From contig CAKKSE010000040.1 in NCBI GenBank assembly GCA_919903025.1, positions 1-52,607 of the forward strand: 52,607 nt of DNA. The letters are read 5' to 3'. The DNA comes from Nitrospiria bacterium. GTDB taxonomy: Bacteria; Nitrospirota; RBG-16-64-22. The position numbers were made by a program, and so were the translations under genes. A model generated the notes under the pieces. It searched no databases. It saw only the letters and a list, made by a program, of their open reading frames with translations, and had not been told where the DNA came from. Numbering within the stretch: position 1 is the first letter of the stretch; each line of letters starts with the position of its first letter. Shown here piece by piece: positions 7,444 through 15,786 of the stretch.

Positions 7444-8268
7444 TCAGTTGTGCGCGGATGATTTTCCGGCCCTGTGCACCAGGAGACTCGCCACCGTGAG
7501 CGCCGCGGCGTAGGCCAGAACTTCCGTCAATGCCGGGTTGGCCCGGTAGCCCGTGAGCGTCCGGACGGCCGTCCCGGCTAGGCTCTTGTGGTCGAGAAGC
7601 CATGAAGTGTTCCAGAGCGGCTTGACGATCGCCGGGACAAGACCGAGTTCGACCGCCTCGTGAACGGCGCTTGAGGCAAGCCCCGCAATCAACATAACGA
7701 GCAGGACCGTCGAGACCCGGAAAAACCAAGCGACAGGCAGGCGGGAAATCCCGGCGAAGAAGAGCCACGCAAGCCCCGCCGCAAGAACGATCCCGCCGGC
7801 GCCCGCCGCGAGCATGGACGCGTGGCTCACTGTCTCCGTCTGTTGAAGAACGATGCTCCAGAGGAACAAAACCGTCTCGGCCCCCTCGCGGAGTACTCCC
7901 AGGAAGGCGATCGCCGCCACGCCGCCCCAGGCCCCCCGCGTCAGGACCTCCTCCGCCCGCCGCTCGATCTCTCCCCGAAGAACGCGCTTGTTTCTCTGCA
8001 TCCAGACGAGCATCTGCGTGAGCAGGACCGCCGCCACGGAGAAGACGCCCAGTTCCATCCACTTCTCGGCCGGCCCTTCCCATGCGAATCCGTACGCCTT
8101 CACGATGCCGCCCAACGCCAGGCTCGCGATCACCCCCAAGCCCGCCCCCGCCCAGACGCCGGCGACGGCCCTCGGCTCCCCCAGCCTCCTGACCGCCGTC
8201 AGGAGTATCCCAATAATGATCGCCGCCTCCAGCGACTCACGCCATGTCACGAGCATTACGCTTGCCAT
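7444..8268 (-). CDS. FTR1-family iron permease (EfeU-like)
   Basis: A 274-aa protein with about seven transmembrane helices. It carries the two RExxE iron-binding motifs that define the family: RESLE at 10-14 and REGAE at 127-131. EfeU-type proteins import iron together with periplasmic or multicopper partners, but no EfeO or EfeB gene is present here. The start is supported by CTGGAGGATGCA just upstream of ATG. It lies downstream of fur and upstream of feoB on the same strand, separated by repeat or hairpin elements, which suggests one iron-regulated unit. Confidence 0.93.
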   Translation of the reverse strand: MASVMLVTWRESLEAAIIIGILLTAVRRLGEPRAVAGVWAGAGLGVIASLALGGIVKAYGFAWEGPAEKWMELGVFSVAAVLLTQMLVWMQRNKRVLRGEIERRAEEVLTRGAWGGVAAIAFLGVLREGAETVLFLWSIVLQQTETVSHASMLAAGAGGIVLAAGLAWLFFAGISRLPVAWFFRVSTVLLVMLIAGLASSAVHEAVELGLVPAIVKPLWNTSWLLDHKSLAGTAVRTLTGYRANPALTEVLAYAAALTVASLLVHRAGKSSAHN

Positions 8269-8296
8269 TGCATCCTCCAGGCAAATGCAGTGCGTA

Positions 8297-8373
8297 GTTC
8301 AGAGTTCAGAGTTGGGAGTCGAGGCAGTGGAAAGAACGCTCCGAACTCCACACCCCGAACTCCGAACCGACTC
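8297..8373. repeat. Short-period tandem repeat, 7-bp period, inverted arms
   Basis: The left arm has GTTCAGA twice, then GTTGGGA. The right arm has TCCGAAC, TCCACAC, CCCGAAC, TCCGAAC, near the reverse complement. It abuts the fur stop codon and fills the fur-FTR1 gap. Confidence 0.75.
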
Positions 8374-8374
8374 T

Positions 8375-8830
8375 TCATTTCCTCCGCCGTGCCCCCGGCT
8401 TCACTTTCCGACAGCCCCGGCAGACCCCGTACAGTTCCAGCTTATGGTCCTGGATCAGGAATCCGTGCTCCGCCGCCACACGGTCCTGGAGGCCTTCGAT
8501 TTTCACGTTCTCGAACTCGAAAATCTTCCCGCAGATCTTGCAAATCATGTGATCGTGGTGCCCGCCCGCCGCCGCCGGCTCATAGCACGACTCGTTCGCC
8601 CCGAACCGCCGCTCCTTCGCCACGCCCGCTTGGGCCAAGAGCTTGAGCGTCCGATAGACCGTGACCAGCCCAATCGCCGGGTTCTTCCGAGAGACGGACC
8701 GGTGAAGGCCCTCGGCGGTAATATGCCTGTGGGACGAGAGGAACTCCCGCGCGATCGCCGTCCGCTGACGGGTCGTCTTGAGCCCCTGACGCCTCAGATA
8801 CGCCTGGAATGTCTCTTCCCCGCTCGCCAC
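8375..8830 (-). CDS. fur: Ferric uptake regulator Fur
   Basis: A 151-aa metal-sensing repressor. The N-terminal winged helix (about residues 1-85) contains the recognition region IGLVTVYRTLKLLAQAGV. The dimer domain has GGHHDHMICKICG (His 91, 92, 94; Cys 97, 100) and a second CRGC pair (137, 140) for structural zinc. The GTG start is chosen for the GGGGGG stretch seven bases upstream. A palindromic Fur box lies about 25 bases before the start, pointing to autoregulation. Zur or PerR specificity cannot be wholly excluded, but the iron-uptake genes downstream favour Fur. Confidence 0.93.
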   Translation of the reverse strand: MASGEETFQAYLRRQGLKTTRQRTAIAREFLSSHRHITAEGLHRSVSRKNPAIGLVTVYRTLKLLAQAGVAKERRFGANESCYEPAAAGGHHDHMICKICGKIFEFENVKIEGLQDRVAAEHGFLIQDHKLELYGVCRGCRKVKPGARRRK

Positions 8831-8852
8831 CGGGCATCCCCCCAGCGATATT

Positions 8853-8871
8853 ATTATTGAAAACGATTTTC
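8853..8871. promoter_or_regulatory. Fur box at the fur promoter
   Basis: ATTATTGAAAACGATTTTC matches 12 of 19 Fur-box positions and centres on the perfect palindrome TGAAAA-CGA-TTTTCA. It lies in an AT-rich block directly upstream of fur. Confidence 0.7.
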
Positions 8872-8997
8872 ATGTTCTTTTATACGCCTCCCCTGGTCCC
8901 GTGTCAAGAGCAATGTCGGGACTTGCGGCAGTCCGGACAAGACCCGGAAACGCCGCTCTGGGAATCGATCTTCCTACCCCGGCAGAGGCCGCTCCCA

Positions 8998-10197
8998 TCA
9001 GACGGCCCGTTTTCCTTCCCTGACAACGACGAAGAACGCAGCGGACGAAAGGACGAGAACGACGGCGAGGGCGAGGAAGGCCGTCCGGTAGCCGGCTGAC
9101 GCGACGAGAAGGCCGGCCGCGATCGGTCCCGATGCGTGGCCCACGTCCATGACCGTCCCGAAGACGCCCATGGCCGAACCGTAGTGCCGCTCCCGGCAGA
9201 AGTCGGCCACGAGCGCCGGCACGGATGACGTGACGGCCGCCACGCCGATCCCGAAGACGGCGAGAACGGCCAGAAGAAGCTCGATTGACGAGAACCACGG
9301 AATCGCCGCGAGCGAAGAAGCCGTCACGAGGAGGCCGCCAGCGATGAAGGGCCGGCGCCCCATGCGGTCGGAGAATCGTCCGAGGATCGGTTTGGAGAGG
9401 ACGGTGACGGCGAGTTGTACGCCGAACAGAACCCCCACGTGGGCGCTGTTGAGCCCCACCGAAAGGGCGTAGAGAGGGAGAAACGCCTGGATCGCGCCCG
9501 TCGCCAGGAACTGCGCGGCTTGCGCCGCAGACGTCACGAGAACGTTCCGATCTCCCGCGACTTCCCGCAGGCCGGCGACAAGCTTGGGCCACAGAGGGTC
9601 CCCGGCCGCCGAAGGGGAAGCAGGCCTCGGCGGAAGATCCAGCCGAAGGACCACGAGGACCAGGGCCAGGGATCCGGCCGCCCCCGCGCAGAGAAAAGCC
9701 GGGGAGAAACCGGCGCTGTAGACGATCGCCCCGCCGATCACGGGGCCGAGCAGGCCGCCCGTCATCTGGATCGAGGAGTACCACGACATCGCTTCCGCCC
9801 GCTTTTCGCGGAACATGTCCGCGATCACGGCCAGGACAACGGGGGACGTGACCGCCGTCGCCAGACCATGGAAGAAGCGGACTACGGTCAGTACAATCTC
9901 GTTCGCCGCCAGGAGGTAGACGAAGGGCGTGAATCCGAAGACCGCCATTCCGAACAGAAGGATGCGCTTCCGAGGCAGATGGTCGGAGAGGGCGCCGGCG
10001 GGGAACTTGACGAAGATCCCGGTGATCGTCGAGGCGGCGACGATGAATCCGATTTCGGCGGGCCCCACGCCGAGCGACCCCGCGTAGAGCGCGAGGACGG
10101 GGCTCCGGATCATCTCGTACGACATCCAGGCGAGGAATCCGGCGGAGGAGAGGAGACCCAGCGTCCGGAGGGGTGAAAAATCTCCTTGTGTCGCCAT
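8998..10197 (-). CDS. Major facilitator superfamily transporter
   Basis: A 399-aa protein with about twelve membrane helices. It has the MFS loop motif between helices 2 and 3 (GALSDHLPRKRILLFG) and its counterpart in the second half (GRFSDRMGRRPFIAGG). It belongs to the drug-exporter-like group, but no substrate is evident. I prefer the ATG at 10197 (MATQGDFS) over the TTG at 10233 in the track because the extra residues are hydrophilic and unlike an MFS start. It ends about 125 bases before the fur promoter region and is divergent from the 50-aa gene. Confidence 0.88.
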   Translation of the reverse strand: MATQGDFSPLRTLGLLSSAGFLAWMSYEMIRSPVLALYAGSLGVGPAEIGFIVAASTITGIFVKFPAGALSDHLPRKRILLFGMAVFGFTPFVYLLAANEIVLTVVRFFHGLATAVTSPVVLAVIADMFREKRAEAMSWYSSIQMTGGLLGPVIGGAIVYSAGFSPAFLCAGAAGSLALVLVVLRLDLPPRPASPSAAGDPLWPKLVAGLREVAGDRNVLVTSAAQAAQFLATGAIQAFLPLYALSVGLNSAHVGVLFGVQLAVTVLSKPILGRFSDRMGRRPFIAGGLLVTASSLAAIPWFSSIELLLAVLAVFGIGVAAVTSSVPALVADFCRERHYGSAMGVFGTVMDVGHASGPIAAGLLVASAGYRTAFLALAVVLVLSSAAFFVVVREGKRAV

Positions 10198-10250
10198 CGC
10201 CTGGCCTGCTATCAAGACCTCACCTCGGGGCAAAGCGGATGGAGGTTGCC

Positions 10251-10403
10251 GTGACGATTGGAAAGATTCGGACTCTCCTTTACGGGGCGGCGAAGATTCT
10301 GGGCGACATCAGCGCCGTCCAGAGGGGAAAGGCAAAGGAGCGGATCGCCCGCCGCCTCGCCGGCAAGGTCACGGGCCGCCTCCTGGGCCGGATCTTCAAA
10401 TGA
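10251..10403 (+). CDS. Small basic protein of unknown function (50 aa)
   Basis: A GTG start with GGAGG six bases upstream gives a 50-aa, strongly basic protein (ILGDISAVQRGKAKERIARR). Its pattern of LGD, AV, RGK and RIARR followed by GK and GR resembles small basic hypothetical proteins in other bacteria. The track start at 10173 adds an implausible N-terminus. It is divergent from the MFS gene, and its stop overlaps the chrA stop by a few bases. Nucleic-acid or membrane binding would fit the charge but is a guess. Confidence 0.6.
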   Translation: MTIGKIRTLLYGAAKILGDISAVQRGKAKERIARRLAGKVTGRLLGRIFK

Positions 10404-11598
10404 GCGCAAGGGCCAACCCCGCGGCGGCCGCGGCTGTTGCTCCGACCACATAGACGGGCGGCGCCTTCCAGAGAACCAGCGCTCCGAATCCCCCGATCGC
10501 CAGAATGAAATCGGAATGAGAGCGGATCGTCGTCGTCCAGATGGGATCGTAGAGCGCCGCGAGCAGGATCCCGACGACGGCCGCGTTCACCCCGCCCAGC
10601 GCCGCGGCTGCGGCCTTGCGCCGCCGCAGTTCCTCCCAGAACGGGAGCGCGCCGACCACGAGGAGAAACGCGGGAAGGAAGATGGCCGCCAGTCCGATGA
10701 GTCCGCCGGCCCATCCCCGCAGGTCCCCGTTCATGACCGCGCCGAGATAGGCGCCGAAAGTGAAGAGAGGACCGGGCACGGCTTGGGCCGCCCCGTACCC
10801 CGCGAGAAAATCCACGTCGCTCACCCACCCCGGGGGCACGACCTCGGCCCGGAGAAGCGGAAGAACCACGTGCCCCCCGCCGAAGACGAGTGAGCCGGCG
10901 CGGTAGAACGCATCGAAGAGCTTGAGCGCCCGGCTTCCGTCGGCCGCCGCGAGTCCCGGAAGGAAAACGAGCAGTCCGAAGAACAAAGCCAGGAACGCCA
11001 GGCCCGCTCTTTTCGAGACCGGAACCTCCAGCGGCTCATGCGCTCCGTCGCTCGGAGTCGGAACCACCCGCCACCCGACGAGCCCGCCGCCCGCAATGAC
11101 GAGGACCTGCACGAGCGCGCCGGGCCACGCCAGCGTGAAAATCGCCGCCGCGATCGCAAGCGTCGCCCGGGGGCGGTCCGGGCAGAGCGCGTTTCCCATC
11201 CCCCAAACTGCCTGCGCTACCACAGCCACGGCCACGACCTTGAGACCGTGGACCCAACCCGACGCCGCGGCATCCGGATAGTGCGCCATGCCGTAGGCGA
11301 ACGCGATCAGAACGAGCGCCGAGGGCATGGTAAAGCCGGTCCAGGCCGCCAAGGCGCCCGGAAGCCCCGCGCGCCTTATGCCGAGAGCGATCCCCACCTG
11401 ACTGCTGGCCGGCCCCGGCAGGAACTGGCACAGGGCCACAAGCTCGGCGTACGCCTTCTCTCCCAGCCACTGGCGCCGCTTCACGAACTCCTCGCGGAAA
11501 TATCCGAGGTGGGCAATCGGCCCGCCGAATGACGTCAGTCCCAGCTTGAGAAAGACGAGAAACACTTCCAGAGCGCTTCGGGCTTGAGTCACAGCCAA
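10396..11598 (-). CDS. chrA: Chromate transporter ChrA, long two-domain form
   Basis: A 400-aa inner-membrane protein made of two homologous halves. The N-terminal half has TSFGGPIAHLGYFREEF and LPGPASSQ; the C-terminal half has FGGGHVVLPLL and AVPGPLFTFGAYLG. These are the conserved ChrA motifs. Family members expel chromate or related oxyanions. Its 3' end overlaps the convergent 50-aa gene by eight bases. No chrB regulator is nearby. Confidence 0.93.
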   Translation of the reverse strand: MAVTQARSALEVFLVFLKLGLTSFGGPIAHLGYFREEFVKRRQWLGEKAYAELVALCQFLPGPASSQVGIALGIRRAGLPGALAAWTGFTMPSALVLIAFAYGMAHYPDAAASGWVHGLKVVAVAVVAQAVWGMGNALCPDRPRATLAIAAAIFTLAWPGALVQVLVIAGGGLVGWRVVPTPSDGAHEPLEVPVSKRAGLAFLALFFGLLVFLPGLAAADGSRALKLFDAFYRAGSLVFGGGHVVLPLLRAEVVPPGWVSDVDFLAGYGAAQAVPGPLFTFGAYLGAVMNGDLRGWAGGLIGLAAIFLPAFLLVVGALPFWEELRRRKAAAAALGGVNAAVVGILLAALYDPIWTTTIRSHSDFILAIGGFGALVLWKAPPVYVVGATAAAAAGLALALI

Positions 11599-11620
11599 CC
11601 CCCAAAATTGTCCTTATGAA

Positions 11621-12643
11621 TCACGGCCGCCGGGCTTCCATCGCCTTGCCCGGCATGTCCTGGTACGCGAACTTCCTCTCTACTTCGGCGTGCGCCTTTC
11701 CGTCCACCTCGACGTACGGATAGATGAAGTAGTTCAGGCGCTCCCCCTGCTGGGCTGGAGAGAGAAGGATGTCGCGCCCCGTCGTGAACTCGATGCGGTT
11801 GGGGTCCAGAGTCCCGAAGAAGTAGGTCTTCTTCGACTTGTCCTTCGCGGCCTCCGAAGTGTCGACAGGGACCCATCCGAATCCGTCCAGGTGGAACTCG
11901 GCCCAGCAATGGTACCCGGCGACAGTCCCCTTCCCCTTCTCGGGAGGAATCGGGAAACCGATCACGAACTTGGCCGGGATGCCGGCCGCCCGCGAGAGGC
12001 CGATGAAGAGGGCGTGGAAGTCGGTGCAGTTGCCCCTGCGGATGTCGCAGGCGTAATACAGATCGCCGTTCCCCCAACCCGTTCCGCTCTTGTCGTACTT
12101 CATCGTTTCGACGGTGTAGTCGTAGATCGCCGCCGCCCTATCGAGCGGCGTGCTCTTCCCCCGGACCACCTCGTCCGCGATCGACTTGACGAAGTCGTCG
12201 ATCGGGACCAGCCGGTCTCCTTGCAGGAATCTATCCAGCGCGGAGGATTGTCCCGCCCGGCGGACGCCCCCCTCCCCCGGGGAGCGTCGGTCTTCTTTTC
12301 GCCGGACCGTATAGGAGACGCGGACTCGAAGGTTTTCCGCCCCCTTTGGATCGAGAACCATGTTGAGGATCTTGTTGCCGTATTCGGAGTCGCGGTGGAA
12401 GGACACGCCCGATGGCGCCTCGACTCTCAGATCCGCGATCCGCTGGACATCTGTCTCGGGGGCGACTGGAAGCCAGACTTCGACCCGCCGCGCCGAAGAA
12501 GGGATCTTCGACACGACGGCTTCGTATGAGAAGCGGAACGATCGTTCGTTCAAAAACGGGGACGACGCCACGGCCGCCGGGCCGTCGACAAACGGGACCG
12601 CAAGGAAAGCAAACGCAAGAAAGAACGCGGATGCGCGCGTCAT
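11621..12643 (-). CDS. Secreted transglutaminase-like cysteine protease fold protein
   Basis: A 340-aa protein with an N-terminal signal peptide (about 1-27). The transglutaminase-like core has a complete triad: Cys206 in RGNCTDFHALF, His245 in AGYHCWAEF and Asp261 in VPVDTSEA. Bacterial members of this core usually act as peptidases or amidases rather than cross-linkers. Residues 33-115 form a beta-rich N-terminal domain. It lies between chrA and a secreted His-rich protein, all on the minus strand. The substrate is unknown. Confidence 0.88.
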   Translation of the reverse strand: MTRASAFFLAFAFLAVPFVDGPAAVASSPFLNERSFRFSYEAVVSKIPSSARRVEVWLPVAPETDVQRIADLRVEAPSGVSFHRDSEYGNKILNMVLDPKGAENLRVRVSYTVRRKEDRRSPGEGGVRRAGQSSALDRFLQGDRLVPIDDFVKSIADEVVRGKSTPLDRAAAIYDYTVETMKYDKSGTGWGNGDLYYACDIRRGNCTDFHALFIGLSRAAGIPAKFVIGFPIPPEKGKGTVAGYHCWAEFHLDGFGWVPVDTSEAAKDKSKKTYFFGTLDPNRIEFTTGRDILLSPAQQGERLNYFIYPYVEVDGKAHAEVERKFAYQDMPGKAMEARRP

Positions 12644-12652
12644 GTGCGATTC

Positions 12653-12680
12653 CCCCGCCCCTCGGCACTGAGGGGCGGGG
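12653..12680. terminator. Strong GC hairpin between two secreted-protein genes
   Basis: CCCCGCCCCTC and GAGGGGCGGGG form a perfect 11-bp stem with a GGCACT loop. On the minus strand it follows the 162-aa gene and precedes the transglutaminase gene. No clear T-run follows, so partial termination or mRNA protection is the likelier role. Confidence 0.55.
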
Positions 12681-12701
12681 CCTCCGTGGACGGTTGGGGA
12701 A

Positions 12702-13190
12702 TCAGTTCACGACGACAGGCTTGTCGCCGTCGAAGTTGTAGCGCTCCTTCTTGGCCCACTTGCCTCCGTTCTTGACCGGAACCTTGTGGACCTTTGTCTC
12801 GGTCACGACGAGCTTCCCGTCCTTCGGCGCGAGCCAGAAGTCGATGTCGTAGAGCTGGTCCATCGCGCCGCCGGCGGCCTGGAAGTCGATGCAGGCGAAG
12901 TATCCCTTCCCAGCGATGTTGCGGACGGGATCGTGGATCTGGACGAACTTGAGCGAAAGCTCCTTGCCGCCGTCGTCGGCGTCCTTGAGCTTGAACGCGC
13001 CTCCGCCGGCTTTGGTCCCCTTGTTGATGTGGTCCATCATCGCCTTCTTGATCTCCGAGGCGGTGAACTCCTTCGCCTTGGCGCCCGGATGCTCACCCGG
13101 GTGCTCGTCGGCGATGCCGGAAGCGAATGTGCCTCCGACCACGAGGAAGAGAGCGGCCACCAGAACCGCGGCATTGCGAAACCGATCCAT
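12702..13190 (-). CDS. Secreted protein of unknown function with His-rich N-terminus
   Basis: A 162-aa protein with a clear signal peptide (MDRFRNAAVLVAALFLVVGG), then HPGEHPG, which could bind metal. A compact globular domain follows (SEIKKAMMDHI, ELSLKFVQIHDPVRNI, YFACIDFQ, LYDIDFWL). AAGGAGG lies just upstream of the ATG. I recognise no named family; the even sequence suggests a conserved periplasmic protein. It precedes the transglutaminase gene on the same strand. Confidence 0.75.
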   Translation of the reverse strand: MDRFRNAAVLVAALFLVVGGTFASGIADEHPGEHPGAKAKEFTASEIKKAMMDHINKGTKAGGGAFKLKDADDGGKELSLKFVQIHDPVRNIAGKGYFACIDFQAAGGAMDQLYDIDFWLAPKDGKLVVTETKVHKVPVKNGGKWAKKERYNFDGDKPVVVN

Positions 13191-13311
13191 GACGCCTCCT
13201 TCTGCCGGCCCCCGGAACAGTTTTGAGATACTCTCCGGGACCGCCGGGGGACTACGGTCCGGAGTTCGGATTTAGAGGATTAACAACTTGTCGACGGCCC
13301 TTATTCCCTCA

Positions 13312-13340
13312 TTGACACGCCCCGCGCCGTCCCCTACGCT
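13312..13340 (+). promoter_or_regulatory. Sigma-70 type promoter for the KhtTU-like pair
   Basis: TTGACA (13312-13317) lies 17 bases from TACGCT (13335-13340). The predicted transcript start is about 70 bases before the GTG of the first gene. Confidence 0.55.
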
Positions 13341-13418
13341 GGGGAAAAATCGGGCAGAGGATACCCCATCCTCTTCGCGACCCGCCAGAGTTCTTTTCGT
13401 CCTCGAGGAGGTCCCGCC

Positions 13419-13898
13419 GTGAAGATGCATGAAGCCGAACTCCCCGGCGTGGGGAGGAAGTTCTGGATCCACACGGACGTGGGCGAGAAGCTCACGGTCA
13501 TCCGCCACTCCGCCGGAAAGCGCGAAGTCTACCGCTTCCAGAAGGGCGAGGAGTTCCCATCGTCGGTCATCGAATTGTCCGAGGAGGAGGCCAGGGAGGT
13601 CGGCGCGGTGCTCTCCGGGGAGTTCCGCCTCCGCACGGTCGAGCGGATGGACGTGATCGTCAAGGAGATGTCGCTCGAGTGGGTCAAGGTCGAGCCGGGC
13701 TCGCGCGCGGACAGCCGGACGATCCGCGAGCTGGCGATCCGCACGAAGACGGGCGTCTCCATCATCGCGATCCTCAGGGAAGACCTCTGCGTCCCGGGTC
13801 CCGAATCGTCCGAGGTCCTCAAGGGTGACGACGTCCTCCTCGTGATCGGCCGCCCCGAGCACCACAAGCGGTTCCGCAAGGTCCTGGCCGGGGAGTAG
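13419..13898 (+). CDS. TrkA-C domain regulatory subunit of a K+/H+ antiporter (KhtT-like)
   Basis: A 159-aa soluble protein. The N-terminal half is a KhtT-like domain. Residues about 75-155 form a TrkA-C/RCK-C domain (ELAIRTKTGVSIIAILRED, then LKGDDVLLVIGRPE). In Bacillus, KhtT binds and gates the KhtU antiporter. The GTG start at 13419 is fixed by GAGGAGG seven bases upstream. The next gene begins eight bases after its stop and is a KhtU-like antiporter, so the two should form one complex. Confidence 0.88.
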   Translation: MKMHEAELPGVGRKFWIHTDVGEKLTVIRHSAGKREVYRFQKGEEFPSSVIELSEEEAREVGAVLSGEFRLRTVERMDVIVKEMSLEWVKVEPGSRADSRTIRELAIRTKTGVSIIAILREDLCVPGPESSEVLKGDDVLLVIGRPEHHKRFRKVLAGE

Positions 13899-13906
13899 CG
13901 GTCCCC

Positions 13907-15061
13907 GTGTCCCAATCCCTTCTCGAACTGGGCGTCATCCTGGCCGTCCTCTTCGCGGGCGGGCTCATCGCCTCCCGCCTCCGGCAGTCGGTCATCCCCG
14001 CCTACATCCTCGGCGGCATCCTCCTCCACAACTTCGTCACGAACGTGGAACTGATCCATCTTCTGTCCACGATCGGTCTGATGCTCCTCCTCTTCTTCAT
14101 CGGCCTGGAGTTCTCCACCTCGTATCTCCGCCATCACGTCCGCCCCATCACGCGCGCGGGGGCCATCGACCTCGCGGTCAACTTCCCGCTCGGGCTGTTC
14201 ATCGGGCGGGCGATGGGATGGGACTGGCTTGCCTCGGCGTACCTCGGGGCGATCGTCTACATTTCTTCCTCCGCCGTCGTCACCAAGGCCATGATCGACA
14301 ACCGCCAGGTCGCCAACCCCGAAGCCGACACGATCGTCGGCATCCTCGTCTTCGAGGACCTCGCCATCGTCCTGATCCTCGCCCTTCTCACCGGCTTTCA
14401 GTCCGGCAGCGTAGAGGCCGCGAGTCTCTCCTGGACGCTTCTCAAGATCGCTCTCTTCATCACGCCTTTCCTGCTCCTCCCGCCATCCGTTATTCCCCGC
14501 CTCAACCGGCTCCTGCACGTGGAGTCCACGGAGCTTTTCCTCCTGATGGCGCTCGCCGTCGTGCTGTTGGCCTCCGCTCTCTCGACGCGCCTCGGCTTTT
14601 CGGAGGCGGTCGGGGCGTTCCTCGTCGGGCTCCTCTTCTCGGAGACGGCCCACCGCCAGAGGATCATCGACCGTCTCGCCCCCTTCCGGGACCTCTTCGC
14701 GGCGATCTTCTTCCTCTCCTTCGGCCTGATGATCCCGTGGGAAGGCTGGAGCGGCACGTCTCTCCCGATCGCAGGGCTGGTCCTCCTGGGCGTCGCGGGC
14801 AAGATGGCAACGGGCTATCTGGTCTGCCAATCCTCGCGCCTGTCCGGACGGGCGTGCGCGAGCACAGGGATCGCCCTGATCCCGCGCGGCGAATTCTCCA
14901 TCATTCTGGCCGTAGCCGCGGCTGGGGGGCTCCCGGACGGCCCAATCAAGGAGACAATCCTCCCTATTTCAGCCGGATTCGTTCTGGCCACGGGCGGGAT
15001 CGGCGTGATTGGAATGCGGGAGTTCCCGGCGTATTGGATCAGAAGGAAGAAGAAGGGGTAG
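13907..15061 (+). CDS. CPA2-family monovalent cation/H+ antiporter (KhtU/KefB-like)
   Basis: A 384-aa membrane protein with about 11-12 helices and no TrkA-N domain of its own. Features of the CPA2 exchanger are visible: FFIGLEFS in an early helix, the helix after VVTKAMIDN, VFEDLAIVLILALLTG (acidic residues of the transport site) and AVGAFLVGLLFSE. It starts with GTG after GGGGAG, eight bases after the KhtT-like gene. Together they probably export K+ (or Na+) in exchange for protons. Converges on the 114-aa gene four bases later. Confidence 0.92.
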   Translation: MSQSLLELGVILAVLFAGGLIASRLRQSVIPAYILGGILLHNFVTNVELIHLLSTIGLMLLLFFIGLEFSTSYLRHHVRPITRAGAIDLAVNFPLGLFIGRAMGWDWLASAYLGAIVYISSSAVVTKAMIDNRQVANPEADTIVGILVFEDLAIVLILALLTGFQSGSVEAASLSWTLLKIALFITPFLLLPPSVIPRLNRLLHVESTELFLLMALAVVLLASALSTRLGFSEAVGAFLVGLLFSETAHRQRIIDRLAPFRDLFAAIFFLSFGLMIPWEGWSGTSLPIAGLVLLGVAGKMATGYLVCQSSRLSGRACASTGIALIPRGEFSIILAVAAAGGLPDGPIKETILPISAGFVLATGGIGVIGMREFPAYWIRRKKKG

Positions 15062-15064
15062 GGG

Positions 15065-15409
15065 CTACCTCGGCGAGACGTCCCCCGCCTCGTGTAGAAG
15101 GTCCAGGAACTCGTTGAACTCGTCCGGCGTATGGTCGATCGCCTCGCCGCTCTCCTTGAACCTCAGGAACGCCTCGATAAAAGAGAAGAGCCGCTCGACC
15201 GCCTTGCAATCCTCGTCGGGAAGCTGTTTCCGGACGTTATAAAGCGCCTTGTAAGGGAACCGGCCGTTCCCCTTGTACCGCTCCATGGCCTGCATGAGAT
15301 CGAGAGGATACCCCGCGATCTTTCCGTAGTCGATCGAGCCGTAAAGGAGCTTGCGGCGAAGCTGTGCGTAGTCTTCCCAAATCCGGGTGATTCGTTCGGA
15401 CCGGAACAT
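15065..15409 (-). CDS. Conserved-looking hypothetical protein, 114 aa
   Basis: I choose ATG 15409 (MFRSERITRIWED) over the track start at 15457 because GGAGGGGCAGG precedes it. The protein is soluble, mostly helical and rich in charged and aromatic residues (LLYGSIDYGKIAGYPLD, KALYNVRKQLP, TPDEFNEFLDLLHEAGD). No motif links it to a known enzyme. It converges tail to tail with the antiporter gene. Confidence 0.65.
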   Translation of the reverse strand: MFRSERITRIWEDYAQLRRKLLYGSIDYGKIAGYPLDLMQAMERYKGNGRFPYKALYNVRKQLPDEDCKAVERLFSFIEAFLRFKESGEAIDHTPDEFNEFLDLLHEAGDVSPR

Positions 15410-15786
15410 GACCTGCCCCTCCCTGGAATCCCTAGGCTGTCTCAACGTTACCCGCATCGCGCGGATGCGTCAAGCCTTGCAGCGAACAGATCCTAGACGG
15501 CCAGGGATGAGATGTGACGCTCGGCGAGAATGCGGTGGAGCGGAACGTGAAGTGCGGTCCGGCAGACTGCCGCATGGCCTCTGAGGCCATCGCTGAACCA
15601 ACACGGCGCCTATCGTTCCTTGAACCTCGGGGTCCGATATGGTAGGTTCCAACCCGCTGGAGTTCGAACTTGTGCGTCCGAAGCATCGGCCCAAAAACCC
15701 GGAGGCGACGTCACAGAGGCTTCAACCAGCCGCGAGCCGTCATCCGTTGGATTCCGGACCCTGCACTGCACACACAGGAGACCTTT
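15410..15786. other. 377-base gap with hairpins and a weak promoter-like site
   Basis: No convincing gene on either strand. Two adjacent hairpins are visible: CGGCAG-A-CTGCCG and ATGGCCT-CTG-AGGCCAT (15574-15590). TTGAAC at 15620 with TAGGTT 17 bases later is a weak candidate promoter for der. The region looked tRNA-like because of GAGTTCGAAC near 15660, but no cloverleaf can be drawn. Confidence 0.4.

Noticed and set aside
15655-15690. Possible tRNA (GAGTTCGAAC looks like a T-loop)
   Set aside because: The flanking bases do not pair as a T-stem, and no anticodon or acceptor stem can be drawn. No other tRNA was recognised in the window.
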